Assembly: GCA_022414725.1 (NCBI GenBank)
Contig: CM039462.1
Location: 33,347,828-33,411,827 of the forward strand
Length of the DNA: 64,000 bases
Reading direction: 5' to 3'
From: Microglena sp. YARC
Taxonomy: Eukaryota; Chlorophyta; Chlorophyceae; Chlamydomonadales; Chlamydomonadaceae
Made by a program: the position numbers and the translations under genes
The notes under the pieces: generated by a model
Database searches by the model: none
What the model was told of the DNA's origin: nothing
Seen by the model: the letters and a program-made list of their open reading frames with translations, nothing else
Shown: one piece after another, positions 18,121 through 28,500 of the stretch
How positions within the stretch are numbered: position 1 is the first letter of the stretch
How the letters are laid out: every line of letters starts with the position of its first letter

Positions 18121-21100
18121 ATGACTTCTCTTCGTCGATTCACCTGCGATGATCTGTTTACCTTCAACAACGTCAACCTCGACATCCTGACCGAGACATA
18201 CAACCTTCCCTTCTATCTCATGTACCTCGCCAAGTGGCCTGAGTACTGCCAGATCGCCAACGGGCCAGGCGACTCGACCATGGGATACATTCTTGGCAAG
18301 GCAGAGGGAACTGACGAGTTGTGGCATGGCCATGTGACTGCTGTCACTGTAGCTCCAGAATTCAGGAGGCAGCACTTAGCCCAGAAGCTGATGAAGATTT
18401 TGGAGGTATGTTTGTTTAGTTGTTTGGGGTTGGTTGGTTGGTTGGTGTTGGGGATTTTGTTGAGCAGGTGTCAGTAGGTGTGTGTGTTTGGGGGGTGGGG
18501 GGTGGGGTGGGGTGAGGGGGCGATTACCTCTCTACTTGGTAGACCAGCGTGTGCATTTGGGGCATTGTAGGGCACCAGGGTAATGCATCTATCCTCATAC
18601 TTTGGACTTGATAGCATGGCTCCAGCCAGCAATTTGGCTGCTTGCTGTCTTAGTCATCCTCATGTCCATCCTCTTGCTTAGGTACCATACCATGAGTTGT
18701 CTTTAAGTGTCCCCATGCACTAGGGCTTATGCCTTCACTCCTGGATGTGTGAGCGTGCAAGCAGGCTGTGCACCCAACACATTTGGCATTGGATTAAACT
18801 GTTCTTATGTTGTGTTTGTTATGATTGCATGATCTATCAGGCAGCGCAGCATCAGCCAGCAGAGTAAACATGGGTAGTATAAACGCTACTACACCAGGGT
18901 ACTACATTTTATCATTTCGGGTTGCGCTTTTGACGCAACTGCCTCATTTCGGGTTGCGCTTTTGACGCAACTGCCTCATTTCGGGTTGCGCTTTTGACAC
19001 AACTGCCTCATTTCGGGTTGCGCTTTTGACGCAACTGCCTCATTTCGGGTTGCGCTTTTGACGCAACTGCCTCCTTTCGGGTTGCGATTTTGACGCAACT
19101 GCCTCCTTTCGGGTTGCGCTTTTGACGCAACTGCCTCCTTTTGGGTTGCGCTTTTGACTCAACTGGAAGCGGAAATCTGGGCGCTGCGCCCAGGGGGGTT
19201 TACATTTTTTGCCCCAATCGTGCAGTCGGGCTCTAAAACCTTGCGCGGTAGCGCACAATAGCTCGTGTCGTGTGGAACCCTGTAACTCTGGCAAACTCTG
19301 GAAAACTCTGGCGAACGGGGGTAAAACTGCTTCATTGTGCTTGGCCCCGCCCCACCCTTACTAGTTACATACACTTACCGCCACGCTGTCTTTAGTATCG
19401 TTGGCTATCACTGTGCTGTCACAAACGTACACCCAATGCTTCATTGTGCTTGGCCCCGCCCCACCCTTACTAGTTACATACACTTGCCGCCACGCTGTGC
19501 CTCTCTTTGCCATTGTTGGCTATCACTGGGCTGTCAAACACTTACACCCAATGCTTCATTGTCTCCCACCGACCCTAAGTACGCCTACTCTTTTGTAGGA
19601 GTGGCAACGCCCTTTGAACTGAATCCTCGATGTCGCTGGTTTGTGTCGGGAGACCCACCTCCTGGCGTGAAATACCTTAACACCTCCTAACAAAAAATGA
19701 GACTCGAAAAAATTGTGCTTCGCCCCGCCCCACCCTTGCAGGATGTGACGGAGAAGGTCCACGATGGATACTTTGTTGACCTGTTTGTAAGGAAGTCAAA
19801 TGCTGTTGCTATCAACATGTATGAGAAGGTGAGACGGCAGCTCAAACATTAGTACAAGTAAAATGTCCAATATAATAGATCCAAATTTTTGACCTTTTGT
19901 TCAAATGAAATGCTGTTGCTATCATCGTGCATAAGGAGGTGAGAGAGCAGCGTAAGCATCAGTGATGATATGAAGTTCAATATAATAGATCCAAAATTGT
20001 GACCTCGTAGTACAAATGAAATGCTGTTGCTATCATCGTGCATAAGAAGGTAAGACGGCAGCTGAAGCATCAGTACTAGTAAAATGTTCAAAATAATAGG
20101 TCATAAATGTTGACCTCGTTGTACGAAAGTCAAACACTCTTTCTATGGCCGTGCATTAGAATGTGAGACTGCAGCATAAGCATCAGTGATGGCAGAATGT
20201 TCAATATAATATATGCACAATTGTGGCCTTTTGTAAAAATAAGCACTTTTTGTAACATGTATGAGAAGGTGAGACGGCAGCTCAAGCATCAGTACTAGTA
20301 AAATGTTCAAAATAATAGATCCAAAATGTTGACCTCTTTGTACGAAAGTCAAACACTGATTCTATCATCGTGCATGAAAATATGAGACGCCAGTGTAAGC
20401 ATCAGTGATGGCAGGATGTCCAATATAATAGATCCAAAACTGTGGCCTTTTGTACAAATTAAACACTTATTCTATCATGTACGAGAAGCTGAGACGGCAG
20501 CTCAAGCATCATTACTGGCAGGATGTTCAATAAATACATAAATTAATCAATGAATTAATAGTACGCCTTATTACGAGGCGTGGGGTTGAGGGGGCCAGCC
20601 CCTTTGTTTTCACTGGGGCCAACCACCAGTGGCAGGATGTTCAATAAAACATATCCAAAATCGTTACCCCTTTGAACGAAAGTCAAACGCTGTTTCTATC
20701 ATCTCATGCATGAAAAGATGAGACAGCAGCGTAAGCATCAGTACTGGCAGAATGTTCAATATAGTAGATCCAAAATGTTGACCTCTCTGTCGCTGTTTCT
20801 ATCATTGTGCATAAAAGGTGAGAGAGCAGCGTAAGCATCAGTGATGGTATGAAGTTCAATACAATAGATCCAAAATTGTGACCTCTTAGTACGAAAGTCA
20901 AACGCTGTTTCTATCGTCGTGCATAAGGAGGTGAGAGAGCAGCGTAAGCATCAGTGATGGTATGAAGTTCAATATAATAGATCCAAAATTGTGACCTCGT
21001 AGCACGAAAGTCAAACGCTGTTTCTATCGTCGTGCATAAGGAGGTGAGAGAGCAGCGTAAGCATCAGTGATGGTATGAAGTTCAATATAATAGATCCAAA

Positions 21101-22244
21101 ATTGTGACCTCGTTGTACGAAAGTCAAACGCTGTTTCTATCGTCGTGCATAAGGAGGTGAGAGAGCAGCGTAAGCATCAGTGATGTTATGAAGTTCAATG
21201 TAATAGATCCAAAATGTGACCTCTTAGTATGAAAGTCAAACACTGTTTCTATCGTCGTGCATAAGAAGGTGAGTCGGCAGCTCAAGCATCAGTAATGGCA
21301 GGATGTTCAACGAATAAACAAATGAATTCATACTACGCCTTATTACGAGGCGTGGGGTTGAAGGGGCCAGCCTTTTTGATTTCACTGTGGCCAACCACCA
21401 ATGGCAGGATACTTAATATAATAGATCCCAAACTATGACCTTTTGTACGAAAGTCAAACTCTGTTTCTATCACCGTTCATAAGAAGATACATGAGACGTC
21501 AGCTGAAGCATCGGTACTGGCAGGATGTTCAATAAATAAATAAATGAATTAATAGTACGCCTTATTACGAGGCGTGAGGTTGAGGGGGCAGCCTGTTTGC
21601 TTTTGGTGGGGGCCAAACACCAATGGCAGGATTTTCGATATAATAGATCCAAAATTGTGACCTTTTGTACAAATTAAACTCTGTTTCTATCGTCGTGCAT
21701 AAGGAGGTGAGACGGCAGCTGAAGCATCAGTACTGGCAGAATGTTCAATATAATACATCCAAAAGTGTGACCTCATGTACAAATTAAACACAGTTTCTAT
21801 CAACGTGCATGAAAAGATGAGACAGCAGCGTAAGCATCAGTGATGGCAGGATGTTCAATATAATATATCCAAAATGGTGACTTCTTTGTACGAGAGTCAA
21901 CTGGTCGCACAACTGGTCGCACAACCGGTCGCACAACCTGTCTGACAAACAAATAACTGGAGACAGCAATGTAAGCATCAGTGATGGCATGATGTTTGAT
22001 AACAAAAAGGATGTACTTCAAATTATGACGAGAACCGCCAAGGTGGATAGGTTGGATGGCATTGAAGCTTAGGTCCTCTGCCATATGCTGCCAATTCATT
22101 GGGGCACGTTTTGGTGCGACGCGTCGCAAATTGAGCACACACACACACACACACAAATGCACACAGACTTACCCGCCCACCTCCCTAGCTCACCACAGTT
22201 TGTCTTCACCAAGTATCAAGAGGTACTGGGGTTACTTCACATCT

Positions 22245-22277
<33 letters not shown>

Positions 22278-22368
22278 AACATGGACACATACTTATCCGC
22301 ACACCTGCTTTTCTAACAACAGTTTGGCTACATCAAGTATCAAGAGGTACTGGGGTTACTTAACATCT

Positions 22369-22419
<51 letters not shown>

Positions 22420-22611
22420 AAGACAAACTTACCCGCCCACCTGCCTTGCTCACCACAGTTTGGCTACATCAAGTATCGGGAGGTGCTGGGGTACTACACA
22501 GGCGAAGAGAATGCGTACGACATGCGAAAAGCCATGCCGCGTGATGTGCACAAGAAATCGGTCATCCCTTTGACAAAACCTGTTAGACCAGAAGATTTAG
22601 AATTCCAATGA
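18121..22611 (+). CDS. NAA20: NatB N-terminal acetyltransferase catalytic subunit, three exons
   Basis: Exons 18,121-18,405, 19,742-19,828 and 22,459-22,611, all phase 0, GT-AG. The product is 174 residues, close to the usual 175-180. Seen: start MTSLRRFTCDDLFTFNNVNL, GNAT core with VTAVTVAPEFRRQHLAQKLM (acetyl-CoA-binding R-x2-x-x-A type loop), FVDLFVRKSNAVAINMYEK in exon 2, and the family's C-terminal KKSVIPLTKPVRPEDLEF. Known: with NAA25 on ribosomes it acetylates nascent N-termini starting Met-Asp, Met-Glu, Met-Asn or Met-Gln. Exon 1 could read on past the donor to 18,477, but homology stops exactly at ILE|GT. Both introns carry exon-edge tandem copies. No frame damage, so a functional host gene. 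Confidence 0.96.
18486..18520 (+). repeat. G-rich tract near the NAA20 intron 1 donor
   Basis: GGGGGGTGGGGGGTGGGG-type run within about 110 bases of the donor, matching the G-rich donor-side tracts seen in the large gene's introns. Confidence 0.6.
18890..19165. repeat. 32-bp minisatellite with a dyad (NAA20 intron 1)
   Basis: Eight units of 31-32 bp, each containing GTTGCG-CTTTTGA-CGCAAC, so every unit can form a 6-bp stem. The array starts just after CAGGGTACTAC at 18,895, the same 11 bases that begin the hAT-like element at 45,500, so it may be an expanded internal part of such an element. I found no matching right end. Confidence 0.85.
19325..19741 (+). repeat. acceptor-edge copies, NAA20 intron 1
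   Basis: The intron 3' end (ATTGTGCTTCGCCCCGCCCC, ACCCTTGCAG) has two upstream copies, near 19,334-19,365 and 19,440-19,475 (CATTGTGCTTGGCCCCGCCC, CACCCTTACTAG). Only the third is followed by coding sequence. Confidence 0.8.
19563..19690. repeat. dispersed repeat family C, copy 1
   Basis: About 130 bp (ACCCTAAGTACGCC, TTTGTAGGAGTGGCAACGCC, TTTGTGTCGGGAGACC) found again at about 22,850-22,975, with an internal 15-bp duplication in that copy. There is a possible pol III B-box-like TTCGAACTGAATCC in the second copy. Probably a short interspersed element. No target duplication identified. Confidence 0.6.
19829..21995 (+). repeat. donor-edge tandem array, NAA20 intron 2 (about 17 copies)
   Basis: Units of about 110 bp repeat the last 35 or so bases of exon 2 (AAATGCTGTTGCTATCA, ATGAGAAG) plus donor GGTGAGACGGCAGC and the intron start (AAGCATCAGTGATGG, TTCAATATAATAGATCCAAA). 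Copies of the donor lie near 19,940, 20,050, 20,162, 20,266, 20,380, 20,490, 20,717, 20,817, 20,933, 21,044, 21,157, 21,271, 21,491, 21,709, 21,813 and 21,961. Only the first is preceded by an intact exon. The coding frame is broken in the others. Confidence 0.92.
20560..20640. repeat. dispersed 80-bp element D (copy 1 of 4)
   Basis: TACGCCTTATTACGAGGCGT (a stem with loop TTATTAC), then GGGGTTGAGGGGGCCAGCC and GGGGCCAACCACCA. Further copies lie at about 21,333-21,405, 21,553-21,628 and 24,487-24,560. The first three are inside repeat units of NAA20 intron 2 and the fourth is intergenic, so it moves independently or was carried by duplication. No coding capacity. Confidence 0.7.
22131..22458 (+). 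repeat. acceptor-edge array with CA microsatellites, NAA20 intron 2
   Basis: Two copies of the exon 3 5' edge precede the real one. Each has CACCACAGTTTG or ACAACAGTTTGG, then CAAGTATCAAGAGGTACTGG, followed by a (CA)n run (22,131-22,156, 22,250-22,275 and 22,375-22,417). The real acceptor CACCACAG is at 22,458. Confidence 0.88.
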
Positions 22612-23109
22612 CTATTGCTGTATGGGATCGGAGCTGGGTTCGGGATGGGGGTCGCTAGCCTTATTTTATTTCAGATATTATCTTTTTTCAGTCATGCATT
22701 TGCCCGTGATTAAATGGAACTTGTCAGTTCCCATCTAAGGCTAGTCCTACATAGCACCACTAAAATGTATTTTAGTATGGTACGTCATTACTATGATATA
22801 TCATTTTATGCACGCATTTTGAAAGCTCAGGTATATCAAGGCTAACGCCAACGACCCGAAGTGCGCCTCCTCATTTGTAGGAGTGGCAACGCCATTCGAA
22901 CTGAATCCTTCGAACTGAATCCTCGGTGTCGCTAGTTTGTGTCGGGAGGCTTACCTCCTGGGATGAAAGTTCTTTCACAACTAAAAAGAAAAATCAAAGC
23001 AAGGTTAGCCCTTGAAAAGTTTCGCACTTAATTGGTGAGCAGCCTGAAGGCTGACACTCAGGCAGACTCTGTAAGCTTGTGACCGCCGTCTTAGGCAGTA
23101 ACATAATCA

Positions 23110-23595
23110 AGGTTGGTTAAGGTTTAGAGGATGTAATCCAACCTTTGGTCTGCAGTTACTCTCGTCATGTGAGATCGCCATTTGAGCATGTTACTGGTCA
23201 GCAATAGGTCTGCAGTTACTCTCATGTGAGATTGCCTTGTGAGCATGTCACTGGTCTACAGTAGGTTTGCAGCAACTCTCGTCTTGTGAGATTGCCTTGT
23301 GAGCATATTACTGGTCTGCAGTAGGTTAGCAGCAACTCTCGTCATTTTTTTCATGTGAGATTTCCATGTGAGCATGTTACTGGTCGGCAGTAGGTTTGCA
23401 GTATCTCTCGTCATGTGAGCATGTTACTGGTCTGCATTAACTGGTCTGCAGTAGGTCTGCAGTTACTCTCGTCATGTGAGATTGCCTTATGAGCATGTGA
23501 CTGGTCTGCAGTAGGTCTGCAGTTACTCTCGTCATGTGAGCAGTACCTAGTCTGCAGTAGGTCTGCAGTTACTCTCGTTATTGCCATACCTGATA
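23110..23595. repeat. 60-bp tandem array
   Basis: About eight diverged units containing GGTCTGCAGTTACTCTCGTC, ATGTGAGATTGCC and GTGAGCATGTTACT. GTGAG recurs in each unit, but no exon is adjacent. Confidence 0.8.
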
Positions 23596-23788
23596 AGCTG
23601 ATTACAACGGTATCTGGTAGCTTATGAAGTCTATACCGGTTTTTTGCTCTTGGATACGGTACGGAAGTATCAAAAGTTCAAAGCATTATAAGCATGAAAC
23701 CTGTCACCAACTTTTCTCTCAGCCGTCATGTTTTACATGTAAGTGTCATCTACAATGTTTGAATCTGCTGTATGCTTTTAGGTTGTAT

Positions 23789-23930
23789 GTTACAGTCCAG
23801 GGGTAGGCAAAATAGGCGAAAAGGTCTTTGCCCAACCGTGACAAGAAGAGCTACAAAGAAAAGGCATTGATGAACTGAACCCCAAACAATCGTTTCACCG
23901 ACGGGGCCCTGAGTTCGTCCTATTGTGATA
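23789..23930. repeat. SINE-like repeat family B, copy 1
   Basis: About 140 bp starting TGTTACAGTCCAGGGGTAGG and including GCCCAACCGTGACAAGAAGA, GAACTGAACCCCAAACAA and a GGGGCCCTGA end. A second full copy lies in the opposite orientation at about 49,748-49,868, and truncated pieces at 31,526-31,570 and 43,262-43,322. GAACTGAACCCC is faintly B-box-like. Confidence 0.65.
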
Positions 23931-24711
23931 ATTTAATTATACAATTATTATTGGTTTCAGTTGCAAACAACACTGGGTTATGGTACATGCCAAACCAGGT
24001 ATTCCATGTCCACAATGTGTCTGCGTATCACGTTAGGCAAAAAATAATAACTTGAATTTGGTTACATGGCTCTAGCCAGAAATTTTCTGCTCGACGTTTT
24101 TGGCAGTAACAATAACAAATAAAATCAAAGCAACTTCCTGAATCGAAATATTCTAAAAGCACATAGACCACAACGCTATGCTATCCCTGCCAGGTCAAAA
24201 TAGACGCGCTTCCTAACACATTTATTATGTAGCTATCTATGATTCTACGGGAAAAAATAAAATGAAATTTCCCATGTAGTGCTGATAAAATTATTAAAAG
24301 GATAGCAGCAAAAATGCACACCCCTAAAAGCCTGCCCCTACGCATCTTAATGCCTTCTTCGAGGAGGGCCCTCATGTAGTGTCTAGGTACTGTGTTCTTG
24401 CTTTCCACGGTGGGGATACTGAGCAACCACGCAAGAGGACAAAATGAATGAAATCCTGATAGTACAAAGAACCGCTAGTATGCCATAAATAGTATGCCTT
24501 ATTAGAGGCGTGAGGTTGAGGGGGCCAGCCCGTTTGCTTGCAGTGGGGCCAACCACCAACACTTATTTAAACAATATTGAAAATCGTAAATATTCTCACA
24601 TTTCGTATTTCAAACTGTCTAGTTGCATCATGTGATCCACCATTACTTATTCATACAGTATTCAAGATTTTAAATATTCTCACATTTCATATTTCAAGCA
24701 GCTAAGTTGCA

Positions 24712-25310
24712 TCATGTGATGACACCGGCTGGGTTGTTGCGTTTCCGCAAGTAAAGGGTCGAGCCCTTGGCATACGGGAACTCAGGCAGCAGATCTGGTA
24801 ACAGCTGTACCGCTCCTGCATGCTGCTCTTCCTCCCTCTCCCCTCCTCCCAATTCCGATCTTGGTGTCCCCCATGGGACCGTCCCCATGGAATCGTCCTG
24901 GCCAGGGAGGGAGCTGGAGTCTGTGGCTCTCAGTGGGCTGCCTCCGCCTGTCATGGCGGGGGATACCAATGGGGTGAACATTGCACTGCTGCCGCCGTCT
25001 GTCAAGCTGCCGTCAGCTCGCCCATTTCCGCTGGCAAGCGAAGTTGAGAGACTGTACTGAGTTGGGGTGGGGACCCGAGCTCCCGTGCTGGGGACTGCGT
25101 TTTGGGATAGACGGGTAATCAAGGCAGAGGAAGCTTTGTAGGCGTAAGCGCCCCGAGGCAGGCTCTTCTCCCCCTGCTCCTCCCCCTGGACCTGTTTCAA
25201 AAAGGGTGGCGGTGGCTTCAGCGTTTGCGAGTGCCCCATTGTCTTTGGAAGACAATACAAAATAATTATAATTATAATAATACAATTATTAAATTATTAT
25301 AACAATACAA

Positions 25311-25341
<31 letters not shown>

Positions 25342-25530
25342 GTAGTAATAAAATTATTAAATTATGATAACAATACACAATATTTATAACAATATAAACG
25401 AATTATAATAATAATAATAAAATTAATAAATTATTATGACAATACAAAATAATTATAATTATAATAACAACAGGCAACAACAGATAATAATGATTATAAT
25501 AATCATACTTATACTACTAATACTACTTAA

Positions 25531-25587
<57 letters not shown>

Positions 25588-28500
25588 AATGATCCCAATT
25601 TAATACTTATAATTATGATAATAAATATATTAATTATGATAACAACAAAAATACATATAATAATAATAATAACAGGTAACAACATATAATACTAATACTA
25701 ATTAAAATGATAAGAACAACAATAACAATAACAGATCAAACAGATAAAAACAGAGAGAAGAAAAAAAATCTCTATGTGTGCATAATTCCCTCAACGACTT
25801 AATTTGGTTCAAGAGTGTGGGACAGAGCCTTACACATCCCCAAATGCTCAGATTCAAAGCCTGAGTAGATCACACTGCTTGGAGACGTGTCAGCTAGGTG
25901 CGCTGCAATTGTTTTGGCACGAGATGTACGTTTCAAAGTGGGACAAATCCAATCCGCATCAAATACAAGGTAGCGCAAGCATTCACGAATCAAGTTTCTG
26001 AGGGACGAAAGGCTTATCGAACCCCTGCCACAAGGTCGAAGGCTGCGCTTCAGCCGCCGCCTCTGAATTTACTGGAATAGCAGCAGAACATGAGTTCACC
26101 TCCCAAAGACCCAATCCTACCTCCAAACCTGAGAATTCAGCTCCCAATCCCAAATCTAACTTCAGTAGTGGATGTTTAAAGACACAGTGAACAGTTCGTC
26201 TTTTGAATTTGTTTAAAGCTAGGATTTGAAAGCCAGACCATGTTACCTCTACCTGTTGAGCGCAGCAGGGAATAGCATAGGAATGTAACAAAAAGGCCAA
26301 ACCCTCTTACCTGCTGAGCATGGCGGGGCTCTTCGCATTGGCAGCAGCTCTCCAGAGTCGGGGTATAACTCAGGATCTGACAGGATTGTAAAACAAAAAA
26401 TCTGTTACCTCTACCTGTTGAGTATTGCAGAGAAGAGCACAGGAATGTGAAAAAGAAGCCAAACCCTCTTATCTGCAAAGCATGGCGGGGCTCTTCTGCT
26501 GCTTGGCAGCAGCTCCAGAGTCAGAGACACCACAGGATCTGACAGGATTGTAAAAAAGCCAAACCCTGATACAAAACAAAGAAAACGCTTACCTCAAGCA
26601 GCTGAGCATGGCGGAGGAGGTGCTCCTGCTGCTTGGCAGCAGCTTCAGTAGCGGAGACAACTGATGTTAGTTTGAGGGGTTCCCTCAGCATCTCTCTAGG
26701 AAGGTGGGAGCCCCACACACCACCAGCGGGGCCGACCCTGCGATGTCGCTCTTGTTCGTCAAAGCGCCTCAAGGCGACCTCATCCTGCGGTGGGAGAGTG
26801 GGTGGGTGGGTGGGGTGTGGGGCTTGTGGGCAAGAGGGGGCAAGGGGGGCCTTATGTCAAGGAGGGTGGGCAAGGGGGGGCTTGTGGGCAAGGGGGGGCA
26901 AGGGCAGGCTTGTAGGCTAAGGGGGGGCAAGGGGGGGGCTTGTAGGCCAAGGGGGGCAAGGGGGGCCAGGATGGATGGCAATACAACTGTCAGAGGCAGG
27001 ATGAATGGCAATACAACTTTCAGAGGCAGGACGAATGGCAATACAACTGTCAGAAACAGGCCAGTATTAACCCAAGACAAGCCCACACCACAACTTGCTT
27101 GCCTGCTTCAACTGATCAGCAGCCTCATGGATGCCTTGCACGTTCTCAGTGTAGCCAACAGCCTGTTCTATCTAACTACCCAACAGATGAAACACTCGAA
27201 CACACACTGTTTAGACTGGAACCCGCTCTGTCAACCTGCCCCCTAAATCAAATGCTCACACACATATAATACCATCAGCACTAATTACCTGCTTCAACTG
27301 CTCAGCTGCCTCGTGCACACTGCACTGCACTGCACTGCACACTGCACAGCTTGTGCTTTGGTTTGGTTCGATTTGGTTTGGTTTGGTTTGGGTCAAACCA
27401 AACCAAAGCACAAGCTGCACGTTCGCAGTGAAGCCACCAGCCTTAACACTTATAGCCTTTCATTAGTTGAAGTCTTCTACAACCTCTTTCTAACCACCCC
27501 AAGGATGAAATACTGAAATACCATACACACAATACCATCAGCATTCCTTACCTGCTTCAACTGCTCAGCTGCCTCCTGCACAAGCTGCACGTTCTCAGTG
27601 TAGCCTGCAGCCTTAACTGTCATAGCCTTCCATTGGTTTTTCTACGACCTCTTTCTAACCCCCCCATGGATGAAATACTCAAATACCATTCATACACTGC
27701 CATCAGCATTCCTTACCTGCTTCAACTGCTCAGCTACCTCCTGCACAAGCTGCACGTTCTCAGTGTAGCCTGCAGCCTTAACTGTCATAGCCTTCCATTG
27801 TTTTCTCTACGACCTCTTTCTAACACCCCCATGGATGAAATACTCAAATACCATACACACACCGCCATCAGCACTCCTTACCTGCTTCAACTGCTCAGCT
27901 GCCTCGTGCACAAGCTGCACGTTCTGAGTGTAGCCTGCAGCCTTAACAGTCATGGCCTTCCATTGGTTAAAGTCCTCCATGTCTTTTTTGCTCATGATAA
28001 TCTTTTCAGCACGGTCTTCATTGGCAGCACGGCGCACGGCAGCCACTGCCCAAGTGCGAGCGAATTGGGCGCCGGCTTTGACTTCCTTCTCAGTCTTCTC
28101 CTGGGTCTTGGCCACATGGCCAGCCTGGGGGGGAGCGAGGGGAGGGTGAGGGCATGGGGTGATGCGCTTTTGTTTTTTTAGTTTAGTTTAGTTGTGTTGT
28201 GTTGTTCGCGCCAGCAGCCACAGCCCAAGTTTTAGCGAACTGGGCGCCGGCATTTTACTCTTTTCTCAGTCTTCTCCTGGGTCTTGGCCACATGGCCAGC
28301 CTGGGGGGGGGGGGGGGGGGGGGGGGGGGGAGCAAGGGGAGGGTGAGGGCCATGGTGTGATGTGCTTTTTTTCCTTTTTTCTTTTTTTTAGTTGAGCTGA
28401 GCTGAGTTGAGCTGAGCTGGGTTGAGTTGAGCTGAGTTGAGTTTACTTGAGTTGAGTTTAGTTGTGCTGTGTTGTGTTGTCGGCGCACAGCAGTCACTTC

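Larger units (their letters stand above)
22612..24711. other. convergent intergenic region between NAA20 and the large gene
   Basis: No supported gene over 2.1 kb. It holds family C copy 2 (about 22,850-22,975), a 60-bp tandem array (23,110-23,590), a SINE-like repeat (23,789-23,930), element D copy 4 (24,487-24,560) and AT-rich sequence. Two direct copies of CATTTCRTATTTCAARC, AGTTGCATCATGTGAT lie at 24,599-24,640 and 24,685-24,720. The second contains the large gene's stop codon. Confidence 0.6.
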
